Origin: Desulfobacterales bacterium
GTDB taxonomy: Bacteria; Desulfobacterota; Desulfobacteria; Desulfobacterales; Desulfobacteraceae
Assembly (NCBI GenBank): GCA_022361135.1
Contig: JAKSBM010000292.1
Span: 1-14,357, forward strand
DNA length: 14,357 nucleotides
Direction: 5' to 3'
In this document: positions 1 to 7,100 of the stretch, in pieces
Position numbering within the stretch: position 1 is the first letter of the stretch
How the letters are laid out: each line of letters starts with the position of its first letter
Notes under the pieces: generated by a model
The model's input: only the letters and a program-made list of their open reading frames with translations
What the model was told of the DNA's origin: nothing
Database searches by the model: none
Translations under genes and position numbers: made by a program

Positions 1-383
1 CCATTGCCAAGGAAGAGATCTTCGGCCCGGTGGTTTCCATCATGAAGATTGCCGACATGGACGATGTCCTGGGCCTGATCCGGGAGTCGGAATTCGGCAA
101 CGGCGCCTGCATCTTCACCCAGAGCCAGTACTATGCGGAAAAATTCATCCAGGAGGCCGACACCGGGATGATCGGGGTCAACGTGGGCGTCTGCGCCCCC
201 CACCCCTACCTCCCCTTCGGCGGGATCAAGGATTCCCATCTGGGCACCGACAAGGTCCAGGGCAAGGACGGCATCGACTTCTTCACCCAGAACAAGGTGG
301 CCACCATCCGCATCAGCCACCCCGGTGGGGAGGAAAAGGCCAAGGCGCCCAAGTCCAATGTTCGCTCCTGCGTAGCGAATTAA
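1..383 (+). CDS. CoA-acylating aldehyde dehydrogenase (MmsA-like), C-terminal part only
   Basis: The reading frame is open from base 3 and ends with TAA at 381-383, so the gene starts upstream of the window and only about the last 126 residues are visible. The segment begins with KEEIFGPVVSI, the conserved strand near the end of the aldehyde dehydrogenase catalytic domain. It continues with GMIGVNVGV, LPFGGIKDSHLG and GKDGIDFFTQNKV. The last block matches the methylmalonate-semialdehyde dehydrogenase branch, where GKQGIQFYTQ is usual, better than ordinary aldehyde dehydrogenases. Such enzymes oxidise a semialdehyde to an acyl-CoA with NAD and CoA in the cytoplasm. The catalytic cysteine and NAD-binding fold lie outside the window, so substrate and intactness cannot be judged. 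A Lys- and Ala-rich tail of about 15 residues follows the last conserved block. A terminator lies directly downstream. Confidence 0.85.
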   Translation, partial: IAKEEIFGPVVSIMKIADMDDVLGLIRESEFGNGACIFTQSQYYAEKFIQEADTGMIGVNVGVCAPHPYLPFGGIKDSHLGTDKVQGKDGIDFFTQNKVATIRISHPGGEEKAKAPKSNVRSCVAN

Positions 384-399
384 AAAGGAATAGATGAAT

Positions 400-432
400 A
401 ACGCCCTCATTCATGTGAATGGGGGCGTTTTT
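400..432 (+). terminator. Rho-independent terminator of the aldehyde dehydrogenase gene
   Basis: A 14-bp stem (arms 400-413 and 416-429, one G-T pair, tiny apparent loop that would open to about 4 nt) runs into a T tract at 428-432. It starts 17 bases after the TAA of the dehydrogenase gene and ends just before the convergent lipoprotein gene stop at 435. It may therefore also slow minus-strand transcription, although no good T tract follows on that strand. Confidence 0.8.
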
Positions 433-434
433 AA

Positions 435-1103
435 TTATTCTGTCGTGACTTCAATGTGGAATCGTTTGTACCGGACAGCGGTTTCAAATTGGTTGAGTTG
501 TTTTCCTAGGAGGCCCATTGCTGTGTTCCAGTCTTTATCCGGAGCGGTTGCTTGTATGGCATAAAGTTTTTCCCAGGAAATATCCTTGAATTCTGAATGA
601 TTCTCTGCGACTTTTTCGCTGTATTGGGCGATGATTTGTTTGGAAATTTCCGATGAGTATCCCATTTCAGTGGCAGAGCCTTCAAGGGCAATCAATCCGG
701 CTGAAAATGTTGTTAAACCTGCCACTGCTGCCGCATTGGCAGGGCTTGCTGCCACAAGAACCGCCGATGTGACACCCGCCGCAATTCCAAGTCCCTTACT
801 TCCCAGGAAAAAATAGTTTGATTTTCGAGATGTTTGCTCCAGACAAGCAATTTTGTATTCATATTCCGCTTTTAAAAGTTCATATCTAGTTTTTGCAGCC
901 TGGAGTTGCTCTTCCCTTGAAACGGGAGTTCCGGGAAGGGCTTTCATTTGGAGCTGGGCGTTTTTTAATTCTTCAGTCTTTTTCTCTAACTGGATTCGCG
1001 CATTCGATTTAATAATGTCGGGCACAGCGTGCTGAATCTGGGAACAGCCACAAGTAAGGAATAAAACGGCCGTTAGGACAAAGGAAAATGATATGATCCT
1101 CAT
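435..1103 (-). CDS. Putative lipoprotein with coiled coil and Ala/Gly-rich hydrophobic segment, function unknown
   Basis: This 222-residue protein is not recognised. It starts MRIISFSFVL, has a hydrophobic stretch to residue 16, and then TCGC with Cys20 as the likely lipidated residue. The -3 position is Thr rather than Leu, so the lipobox is imperfect. Residues 33-90 are rich in Glu, Lys, Gln and Leu and look coiled-coil. Residues 101-141 form a small-residue hydrophobic stretch (Gly, Ala, Val) that could insert in a membrane. The C-terminal 80 residues are polar. The start is supported by AAGGAGG (1110-1116), six bases before the ATG. Base composition is visibly AT-richer and codon use is different from the GC-rich neighbours, which suggests recent acquisition or weak constraint. 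It is flanked by a shared terminator region on one side and a gene-poor stretch on the other, so it is probably monocistronic. Confidence 0.75.
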   Translation of the reverse strand: MRIISFSFVLTAVLFLTCGCSQIQHAVPDIIKSNARIQLEKKTEELKNAQLQMKALPGTPVSREEQLQAAKTRYELLKAEYEYKIACLEQTSRKSNYFFLGSKGLGIAAGVTSAVLVAASPANAAAVAGLTTFSAGLIALEGSATEMGYSSEISKQIIAQYSEKVAENHSEFKDISWEKLYAIQATAPDKDWNTAMGLLGKQLNQFETAVRYKRFHIEVTTE

Positions 1104-1178
1104 TGGAGACCTCCTTGGAAAAAGGTAAAAGCGGATGGAGGGAATCGATCGGTGAGCAGTCCGCTAATTTTTTTGACA

Positions 1179-1205
1179 ATTATCTTTTTTTTGTGGGTAT
1201 TGCAA
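1179..1205 (-). promoter_or_regulatory. Possible sigma70-type promoter for the lipoprotein gene
   Basis: On the minus strand TTGCAA (1205-1200) and GATAAT (1184-1179) are separated by 15 bases, including an A8 tract. Each hexamer is close to consensus but the spacing is short. The site lies about 75 bases upstream of the ATG. Confidence 0.3.
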
Positions 1206-1296
1206 GGAGAAAAGTATTTGTTGAACTATATAGTAATTAGAATGTGTTATGTCTGAAATGCATGGTCCATGTCGGCAGTTGTTGACCATGAATAAG

Positions 1297-1340
1297 CCAA
1301 AACCCCCCTTCCGCAATTGCCTGCGAAAGGGGGGTTTTGG
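1297..1340. terminator. Strong bidirectional terminator-like hairpin
   Basis: A perfect 14-bp inverted repeat (1297-1310 and 1327-1340) has the form A4-C6-TT ... AA-G6-T4, the classic two-way terminator design. A further short CGC/GCG pairing is possible in the loop. On the minus strand it lies about 257 bases after the stop of the creatininase-family gene and is the first good candidate end for the long minus-strand operon. On the plus strand no gene ends near it, so a plus-strand job would imply an unannotated short transcript. Confidence 0.65.
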
Positions 1341-1596
1341 GTTTACCCGAATATTTCACGGGATGGATTTATCTCATCTGCAAGGCACAGAATGCACAGC
1401 TGTAATGATTTACCGCAAGCTATTCTGGAACGCCGCAGATTGGATGAATCCATCACGCCCGAAGGGGGACAATTTACCGCAGCAGAATGATTTGTGAATG
1501 GGGCAGTCTCCCCTAAACACTCATGGTTCAAATCTTCCGGCGCAAATTGTCATGGAATATTCGGGTTTGGATGCCGGGCCGTTGCAGGCAGGGGAA

Positions 1597-2346
1597 TCAG
1601 ACCTTGGTGTATTTCCAGCCCTGGGCATCCATGCGGTTGACGAAATTGATGAGGTAGTCCACCAGGGCGTTCTTCATGGCGTCGCCCTTTTCCTTGGTGG
1701 CCTTTTCCGGGGCACCGGAGGCGCCGAAGTCGGTGAGTTCGTTGAAATTCCAGACCAATTTTACATTGTTATCCATGTTCGGGATCATGCCCTTGGCCCG
1801 GTCCATGTCGCAGAGTTCCGGGAAGATGGAGAGGCCGATGGAGGTTTCTCCTTCCCCGCCGTGGCCCAGGCCGTTCCATACCTCGAAGGTGTCTTCGGGG
1901 ATGAGGTTGGCCGCCGTTACCCACCAGGCGTCCAGAACGGCCAGGTTGAATTCGGGGTGGGCCACCTTGGTTTTCCGGGTGGCGATTTCAATGGGGGCGA
2001 TGTTGCCGTCGTGGCCGTTGATGATGACCACCTTGTTGATGCCCCAGTGGATCAGGGATTCCAGCATTTCGGAAATCACCTGGATCAGGGTTTCGTCGGA
2101 GAGGGTGATGCACATGGGTTTGTGCATGTAATGGGCGCTCATGCCGAACCAGAGGGGGGGGCAGACCACGGTGTTGTCCAGGCCCTCTGCAATGCGCTTG
2201 GCAATGTCGTAGCTCACCAGGGTGTCGCAGCCAAAGGGGAGGTGTTCCCCGTGGCATTCGGTGGAGCCGATGGCCAGAATGGCTTTGTCGATTTTGGCTT
2301 CTTTAAAAGAATGCTCATTGAGTTCTTCGAGTTTTACGGTCTTCAT
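1597..2346 (-). CDS. Creatininase-family metal-dependent amidohydrolase
   Basis: This 249-residue cytoplasmic enzyme has the usual length for the creatininase (creatinine amidohydrolase) family, which hydrolyses cyclic or linear amides with two metal ions. Residues 27-41 read GSTECHGEHLPFGCD, giving the expected ligands Glu30, His32 and Asp41. NGHDGN at 110-115 supplies His112, and GHGGEGETS at 161-169 matches the later conserved Gly/Glu block. The ATG at 2346 is chosen because AAGGAG (2352-2357) precedes it by five bases. An in-frame upstream extension is Pro/Arg-rich and runs through the intergenic hairpin. It is the last gene of the sensor-transporter block, 91 nt after the binding-protein gene. 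The family also includes MftE-like peptidases and formamide hydrolases, so creatinine itself is only one possible substrate. In the NGHDGN motif the position of creatininase Glu122 appears to be Gly, so exact creatininase chemistry is doubtful. Confidence 0.85.
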   Translation of the reverse strand: MKTVKLEELNEHSFKEAKIDKAILAIGSTECHGEHLPFGCDTLVSYDIAKRIAEGLDNTVVCPPLWFGMSAHYMHKPMCITLSDETLIQVISEMLESLIHWGINKVVIINGHDGNIAPIEIATRKTKVAHPEFNLAVLDAWWVTAANLIPEDTFEVWNGLGHGGEGETSIGLSIFPELCDMDRAKGMIPNMDNNVKLVWNFNELTDFGASGAPEKATKEKGDAMKNALVDYLINFVNRMDAQGWKYTKV

Positions 2347-2363
2347 GGGTACTCCTTGTTGTT

Positions 2364-2424
2364 GCCCGCCCCCGGCCGGTTTGAACGGGCAAGTTGCGCA
2401 GGCAAATGGGGGCCGGGGACGGGC
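2364..2424 (-). promoter_or_regulatory. Intercistronic hairpin between binding-protein and hydrolase genes
   Basis: Arms 2364-2377 and 2411-2424 pair over 14 bp, with a single position that is a G-U pair in the minus-strand RNA, around a 33-nt loop. No T tract follows, so it is unlikely to be a complete Rho-independent terminator. The hydrolase ribosome binding site begins only 7 bases downstream of the stem on the mRNA. Hairpins in this place often protect the binding-protein message from 3' decay and lower expression of the next gene. Confidence 0.6.
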
Positions 2425-2437
2425 ATGCGTATGGATA

Positions 2438-3592
2438 TTACTTGGTTTCCGGGAACCAGACTTCTTCAACGTTGTATTCACCCTTTTTCACGCTGATGAT
2501 GGAGACCCCTTTGACGGGGACGCCCGAGGGGCGGGTGTAGGAGATGGTGCCGGTGACGGCCTGGAACCCATTGGTTTTGGCCAGGCTCTGCTTCAGGGCC
2601 TTGGGATCGGCAGACCCGGCCCGGGTGATGGCGTCGGCGATGAGGGCAATGGCATCATATCCCAGGGGGGCAAAGGCATTTTCCGGGGCCACCCCGTATT
2701 CTTTCTTATAATTTTCCACAAATTCCAGCACTTCGGGTCTGGCATCGGCCCGGTAGGTGTGGGTGGAGAAGTAGACATCGTTGGCCAGGGCTTTGCCGGG
2801 GACGGAAACCACCAGCTCGGTGTCAAAACCGTCGCCGGAAACGATGGGAAGGTCCAGGCCGTTTTCACGGATCTGTTTGGTGGTGAGGCCGGCTTCGTTG
2901 GGGATGGAGGAAACAAAGACGCAGTCGGGCTTGGGATCGGCGGCCTTGAGGCGGGCGATCTGGGCGGAGAAGTCCTTATCCCCCATCATGAAAAAGTCTT
3001 CCAGGACCAGGTTCATTCCCAATTCCTTGGCCCGTTGTTTGTAAAAGCGGGACAGGGTCTTAGTGAAGTCCATGGAATTGTCGGTCCAGACGGCAAAGTT
3101 TTTCACCTTCAGGGTGTTGAAGCAATAGTCGGCAATGGCAAAGGACTGGTCGTCATCCCCAAAGGGAACCATGAACATGCAGTCGCCGATCATCTTGGGC
3201 AGGGTGGGCAGGGTGGCCCCGGAGGTGACAAAGGGGATGCCCTTTTTCTGGAACCGGGGGGCCGAGGGCAAAACAAATGCCGGGTCGGAGTGGCCGATGC
3301 CGGCGATGACGCCCTTGCTCAAGAGTTTTTTGGCTCCGATGGCCGCGGCCTTCTGGTCGGTTTTGGCATCGGCGGAGATGAGTTCGATCATGCGGCCGTC
3401 CAAAAGACCGCCCTTTTCATTGATGAGTTTCACGGCCAGCTGGGCACCGCGCAGGGAGGGGGTGTCGATGGAGGACATGCCGCCGGTGAGGCTGTACAGG
3501 GCTCCGATTTTAATGGGTTCAGCGGAAAAGCCGGGGACGGCCAGGGCCAAAGAGAGGATCAGGGCTGCCGCAGCAAACAGGGATTTTTTCAT
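2438..3592 (-). CDS. Periplasmic substrate-binding protein of branched-chain amino acid ABC transporter type
   Basis: This 384-residue protein starts with a clear signal peptide: MKKS, a hydrophobic core at residues 5-19 and likely cleavage after Phe-Ser-Ala at residue 24. The mature protein begins EPIKIGALYSLTGGMSS, the standard first strand of the Peripla_BP_6 (LivJ/LivK-like) type I fold. Further typical blocks are RGAQLAVKLINEKGGLLDGR, AAIGAKKLLSKGVIAGIG, FAPLGYDAIALIADAI and a C-terminal VKKGEYNVEEVWFP. The ATG is preceded at seven bases by AAGGAG (3600-3605). It would capture the ligand in the periplasm and deliver it to the LivH/LivM permease. These proteins bind amino acids, short amides, urea or aromatic acids, and the sequence alone does not tell which. 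The gene follows livM by 22 nt, unlike the E. coli order where it comes first. Confidence 0.92.
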   Translation of the reverse strand: MKKSLFAAAALILSLALAVPGFSAEPIKIGALYSLTGGMSSIDTPSLRGAQLAVKLINEKGGLLDGRMIELISADAKTDQKAAAIGAKKLLSKGVIAGIGHSDPAFVLPSAPRFQKKGIPFVTSGATLPTLPKMIGDCMFMVPFGDDDQSFAIADYCFNTLKVKNFAVWTDNSMDFTKTLSRFYKQRAKELGMNLVLEDFFMMGDKDFSAQIARLKAADPKPDCVFVSSIPNEAGLTTKQIRENGLDLPIVSGDGFDTELVVSVPGKALANDVYFSTHTYRADARPEVLEFVENYKKEYGVAPENAFAPLGYDAIALIADAITRAGSADPKALKQSLAKTNGFQAVTGTISYTRPSGVPVKGVSIISVKKGEYNVEEVWFPETK

Positions 3593-3614
3593 TTCAAGGC
3601 TCCTTAAAAGAGGG

Positions 3615-4613
3615 TTAGTGGATGTTGTGGTTATCGGATTTTCCCAGCAGGATCCGGGGCTCGTGGCTGCCGAAGATCCCCCCGGGTTTGAACACCAGGA
3701 TGGAAATCAGGATCAGGGAGGTGACGATTTCACCCACCCCGTAAATGCCGAAGTTTTCCTCCAGGGGGCGGAAGGCCTCCACAATGAGGGTGAAAAAGAC
3801 GGCGGCCAGGCAGGATCCGGTGATGGAGCCCGTGCCGCCCACAACCACCATGACCACCAGGGTAAAGGACATGACCAGGGAAAAGGAGCCCGGGGTCACC
3901 GCCGTGATGAGGTGGGCCCAGAGCCCGCCGGCAATGCCGGCGAAAAAAGCCCCCAGGGCCAGGGCAAAGTTCCGGTGGTGGAAAAGATTTATGCCCAGGG
4001 CGCCGGCGGCCATTTCATCCTCACGCATGGCCAGGAGGGCCCGGCCCAGGGAGGAAAATTTGATTTTCCAGCAGACATAGACCGTGGCCAGGGCCCAGCC
4101 AAAGGTCCACCAGGCATTGGTGTAATCCTCCAGCCCGTTGAGCCCCAAAGGTCCCCGGGTGATGGCTTCGGAATTGTTCAGTAAAACCTGGACGATGATG
4201 AGGAATCCCATGGTGGCCACGGCCAGGTAATGGCCCTTTAATCGCAGGACACAGGCCCCCAGGGCCAGGGCCGTGAGGGCGGCCAGAAGTCCCCCCACCA
4301 GCAGGGCCGGGAAAAAGGGCAGGTGCAGGGGCACCATCCAGGACGGCAGGTCGGGCAGGAAAAGGGGCTTTTTATCCAGGCTGAAGGTGAGCAGGGCCGT
4401 GGCATAGCCGCCAATGGCCATGAAGGCCGGGTGGCCCAGGGAAAAGAGTCCGGTGAATCCATTGGTGAGGTTGAGGCTCACGGCCAGGATGATGTTGATG
4501 CCGGCAAAGCAGACCACGGCCAAAAGGTATTCGTCGGCCCGGGTCTGGAAGAGCCAGCCGGCCAGGGCCAGGATCGGGATGAGGAGGCAGAAGAGTTTTC
4601 CAGGTCGGTTCAT
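3615..4613 (-). CDS. livM: Branched-chain amino acid-type ABC transporter permease, LivM family
   Basis: This 332-residue integral membrane protein contains the LivM hallmarks AVSLNLTNGFTGLFSLGHPAF (split by a helix boundary), HYLAVATMGF, AMREDEMAAGALGIN and VVMVVVGGTGSITGS. Alternating hydrophobic stretches indicate about eight to ten membrane segments. Length fits the family. Its ATG shares one base with the TGA of livH (TGATG), a translational-coupling arrangement, and GGAGG lies about 10 bases upstream inside livH. With LivH it forms the inner-membrane channel, driven by LivG and LivF. The C-terminal end after FKPGGIFG is polar and cytoplasmic. Transported ligand is unknown. Confidence 0.93.
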   Translation of the reverse strand: MNRPGKLFCLLIPILALAGWLFQTRADEYLLAVVCFAGINIILAVSLNLTNGFTGLFSLGHPAFMAIGGYATALLTFSLDKKPLFLPDLPSWMVPLHLPFFPALLVGGLLAALTALALGACVLRLKGHYLAVATMGFLIIVQVLLNNSEAITRGPLGLNGLEDYTNAWWTFGWALATVYVCWKIKFSSLGRALLAMREDEMAAGALGINLFHHRNFALALGAFFAGIAGGLWAHLITAVTPGSFSLVMSFTLVVMVVVGGTGSITGSCLAAVFFTLIVEAFRPLEENFGIYGVGEIVTSLILISILVFKPGGIFGSHEPRILLGKSDNHNIH

Positions 4614-5512
4614 CAGGCGCGTTCCTCCATGTCTTTGCCCAAAAGGCCGTTGGGCAGGGCAATGAGAATAATGATCAGGGTGCCGAAGACAAAGGCGTCC
4701 CGGTAGGAGGCATAGATGGGGGGAAGAAAGCCCACAAAGGCGATTTCACAAATCCCCAGGATGAAGCCCCCCAGGATGGCCCCGGGGATGGAACCCACCC
4801 CGCCGATGACCGCAGCCACAAAGGATTTCAGCCCTGGGATATACCCCATGAGGGGATCGATCTGGCCGAATTTCCCCCCCCACATGAGACCGGCGATGCC
4901 GGCCAGGCCCGAGCCCATGGCAAAGGTGGCCATGATGGTTTTATTGATGTTGATGCCCATGAGCCGTGCCACATCCAGGTTTTCCGCCGTGGCCCGCATG
5001 GCGATGCCCAGTCGGGTTTTTTTCACCAGGAGCAGGAGCAGGACCATGAGGAGGACGGCCGAGACCAGGATCACCAGGTCCACCACCCGGAAGGAGGCCG
5101 GCCCCAATGTGAGCATGGTCTGCATATAGGGGGGAAAGCTGAAGTTCCGGGGCTGGGCCGACAGGATGAGGATGCCCAGGTTCTGGATCATGATGGACAC
5201 CCCCAGGGAGGCGATGAACCCCGTGACCTGGGGGGCGCCGCGCATGGGGCGGAAGGAGGTGCGTTCGATGAGCATGCCCGTGAGGCTGCCCAGGACCAGG
5301 ACCACCAGGGCAATGACCGGAAAGGTCAGGGCCCCGGCCTTTTCCATGAGGAAGAGGGTGGCAAATGCCCCGATCATGACGATGTCGCCGTGGGCAAAAT
5401 TGATGAGGCGGACAATGCCGTAGATCATGGAAAAACCAATGGCCACCAGGGCGTACATGGCCCCCAGGATCAATCCGTTGAGGAGTTGTTGAAGAATATA
5501 GCCGCTGTCCAT
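4613..5512 (-). CDS. livH: Branched-chain amino acid-type ABC transporter permease, LivH family
   Basis: This 299-residue membrane protein opens with LLNGLILGAMYALVAIGFSM followed by IYGIVRLINFAHGDIVMIGA, the most conserved LivH block. Later it shows RPMRGAPQVTGFIASLGVS, AMRATAENLDVARLMGIN (the cytoplasmic EAA-like loop that contacts the ATPases) and KSFVAAVIGGVGSIPGAILGG. Length is normal. The ATG abuts the TAA of livF with no gap, and GGAGG (5520-5524) sits seven bases upstream within livF. It pairs with LivM to form the permease. Confidence 0.94.
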   Translation of the reverse strand: MDSGYILQQLLNGLILGAMYALVAIGFSMIYGIVRLINFAHGDIVMIGAFATLFLMEKAGALTFPVIALVVLVLGSLTGMLIERTSFRPMRGAPQVTGFIASLGVSIMIQNLGILILSAQPRNFSFPPYMQTMLTLGPASFRVVDLVILVSAVLLMVLLLLLVKKTRLGIAMRATAENLDVARLMGININKTIMATFAMGSGLAGIAGLMWGGKFGQIDPLMGYIPGLKSFVAAVIGGVGSIPGAILGGFILGICEIAFVGFLPPIYASYRDAFVFGTLIIILIALPNGLLGKDMEERA

Positions 5513-6235
5513 TTATTGGCCTCCAAGGTATGCGTTGCGAACCCGGGGATTGTCCGCCAGCTCTTGGCTGGGGCCGGAAAGGGTGACCCGGCCGGTTTCC
5601 AGGACATAGGCCCGGGAGGAAAGCTCCAGGGCCATGACCGCATTTTGTTCCACCAGGAGGATGGTCACCCCCTGGGCGTTGATGGTTTTAATCATGTCAA
5701 ATATGGCTTCGATGACCAGGGGGGCCAGGCCCAGGGAGGGCTCATCCAGGATGAGGAGCTTGGGGCGGGCCATGAGGGAGCGGCCCAGGGCCAGCATCAT
5801 CTGTTCCCCGCCGGAGAGGTTGCCCCCGGCCTGGTGCTGTCGTTCCCCCAGGATGGGGAACATGTCGTATATTTTTTCCAGGTCGGATTGAATTTCATTA
5901 TCCCGGCGCAGGTAGGCCCCGATGGTGAGGTTCTCCTTCACCGAAAGCTGGGAAAAGATGCCCCGGCCTTCGGGGCAGTGGCAGATGCCCGCCTGGACGA
6001 TTCTTTCCGGGGAAAGGGTATCCAGTCCCAGGGGGGGCTGATCTGGGTCCGCTCCATAGGTGATGATTCCCTTGCGGGGGCGGAGCAGGCCGGAAATGGT
6101 TCTCAGGGTGGTGGTCTTTCCGGCACCATTGGCCCCGATGAGGGCCACGATTTCCCCGGCGCCGATGTCCAGGCTCAGGTCGTGGAGGACGTGGGTCCGG
6201 CCCCGGAAGACGTCGATGTGATCCATGCAGAGCAT
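5513..6235 (-). CDS. livF: ABC transporter ATP-binding protein, LivF family
   Basis: With the chosen start this is a 240-residue cytoplasmic ATPase, close to the usual LivF size. Walker A is GANGAGKT at residues 34-41. CPEGRGIFSQLSV is the LivF-specific Q-loop region. The signature is LSGGEQMMLALGRSL, followed by Walker B LLILDEPSLGLAP and the H-loop region LLVEQNA. The C terminus AYLGGQ is typical. The open frame extends 15 codons upstream, but those codons overlap the end of livG. The ATG at 6235 has AAGGAAAG just upstream and places the start one base after the livG stop, so MLCMDHID is preferred. It powers transport together with LivG. Confidence 0.93.
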   Translation of the reverse strand: MLCMDHIDVFRGRTHVLHDLSLDIGAGEIVALIGANGAGKTTTLRTISGLLRPRKGIITYGADPDQPPLGLDTLSPERIVQAGICHCPEGRGIFSQLSVKENLTIGAYLRRDNEIQSDLEKIYDMFPILGERQHQAGGNLSGGEQMMLALGRSLMARPKLLILDEPSLGLAPLVIEAIFDMIKTINAQGVTILLVEQNAVMALELSSRAYVLETGRVTLSGPSQELADNPRVRNAYLGGQ

Positions 6236-6236
6236 A

Positions 6237-7022
6237 TTATTTTCTTTCCTTGGATTGGGAGGTCCCCAGGTAGGCGGCAATGACCTCGGGGGATCGTTGG
6301 ATCTGGTCCGGGGTGCCCTGGGCCAGGAGCCGTCCCTGGTTCAAAACCTGGAGGCGTTGGCAGAGGTTCATGACCATGCGCATGTCATGCTCCACAATGA
6401 GGATGGAGATCCCATGCTCCCGGTGGAGGGTGCGGATGGTTTCCATGAGCTCCTGGGTTTCCTGGGGGTTCATGCCGGCGGCGGGCTCGTCCAAAAGCAG
6501 CACCCTGGGCCCCGTGGCCATGGCCCGGGCGATTTCCATGCGTCGTTGGTCCCCATAGGGCAGGTTTTTGGCCGGTTCGTCCAGGACCGGGGTGAGTTGC
6601 ATCATTTCGGCAAAGTTCCGGGCCTCCTTGTCAATGCGGGCCTCACTGTTACGGAATCCGGGCAGATGGGCCAGGGTGGACCAGAGGCCTGCCCCCTGGT
6701 GCATGTGAAAGGCCACCTTAATATTGTCCAGCACGGTGAGATCCCGGAAGAGGCGGATGTTTTGAAAGGTCCGGGCAATACCGGCCTTGGCCGTTTGATG
6801 GGGGGCGAATCGGGTGATGTCCATGCCCTGGAGCCGGATGGTGCCGGCCGTGGGGGGCAGGATGCCCGACAGCATGTTGAACACCGTGGTTTTTCCGGCA
6901 CCGTTGGGGCCGATGAGGCCCACCAATTCGTTCCGTTCCAGGGCCAGGGAATAGTCCTGGACCGCCGTGATCCCGCCGAAGCGCTTTTCCAGGCCGTCCA
7001 CCTGTAATAAAGGATGTGTCAT
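6237..7022 (-). CDS. livG: ABC transporter ATP-binding protein, LivG family
   Basis: This ATPase of 261 residues carries Walker A GPNGAGKT at 38-45, the LivG-typical GIARTFQNIRLFRDLTVLDN, the variant signature LPYGDQRRMEIARA (LivG proteins have LAYGQQ rather than LSGGQ) and Walker B VLLLDEPAAGMNP. The C-terminal helix EVIAAYLG is also typical. Two in-frame ATGs lie six bases apart, at 7028 and 7022. The GGGGA in front is almost touching the first and about seven bases from the second, so the second start is preferred. It is the first gene of the transport part of the block, 125 nt after the response-regulator gene. That gap contains a large palindrome and a weak promoter-like pair. Confidence 0.93.
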   Translation of the reverse strand: MTHPLLQVDGLEKRFGGITAVQDYSLALERNELVGLIGPNGAGKTTVFNMLSGILPPTAGTIRLQGMDITRFAPHQTAKAGIARTFQNIRLFRDLTVLDNIKVAFHMHQGAGLWSTLAHLPGFRNSEARIDKEARNFAEMMQLTPVLDEPAKNLPYGDQRRMEIARAMATGPRVLLLDEPAAGMNPQETQELMETIRTLHREHGISILIVEHDMRMVMNLCQRLQVLNQGRLLAQGTPDQIQRSPEVIAAYLGTSQSKERK

Positions 7023-7061
7023 GGGCATTTCCCCGTTTTAGCATAGGATTAAAAGGGAATT

Positions 7062-7090
7062 ACGATAGGAAAGGCCCGGGTAAAAGTAAA
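7062..7090 (-). promoter_or_regulatory. Possible promoter in front of livG
   Basis: TTTACT (7090-7085) and TATCGT (7067-7062) on the minus strand are separated by 17 bases. Each matches the sigma70 consensus at four of six positions. A start near 7055 would place the centre of the 41-bp palindrome near -66, where activators often bind. The hexamers are weak, which would fit an activator-dependent promoter. Confidence 0.3.
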
Positions 7091-7100
7091 TATAGGGGAT

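Larger units (their letters stand above)
1104..1596. other. Gene-poor stretch of about 490 bp
   Basis: Apart from the weak minus-strand promoter at 1179-1205 and the strong hairpin at 1297-1340, no gene is convincing here. The open frames that cross it run through the hairpin, lack a ribosome binding site and resemble no family. A 10-base direct repeat (ATTTACCGCA) occurs at 1408-1417 and 1472-1481. The composition is closer to the AT-richer lipoprotein gene than to the operon that follows. Confidence 0.5.

Noticed and set aside
1408..1481. Direct repeat ATTTACCGCA as a possible target-site duplication
   Set aside because: Only about 54 bases lie between the copies, with no mobile-element sequence or terminal inverted repeats, so chance is the simpler explanation.
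1249..1497. Short plus-strand open frame (82 codons) in the gene-poor stretch
   Set aside because: It runs straight through the terminator hairpin, has no ribosome binding site, and its sequence resembles no known protein.
1498..2496. Long plus-strand open frame (332 codons) opposite the creatininase-family gene
   Set aside because: It is an antisense shadow caused by high GC at third positions. It has low-complexity Gly/Val/Asp/His composition, no ribosome binding site and no family resemblance.
2222..3607. Plus-strand open frame of 461 codons opposite the binding-protein gene
   Set aside because: The minus-strand frame has a signal peptide, a Shine-Dalgarno site and clear family motifs. 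The plus frame is a compositional shadow.
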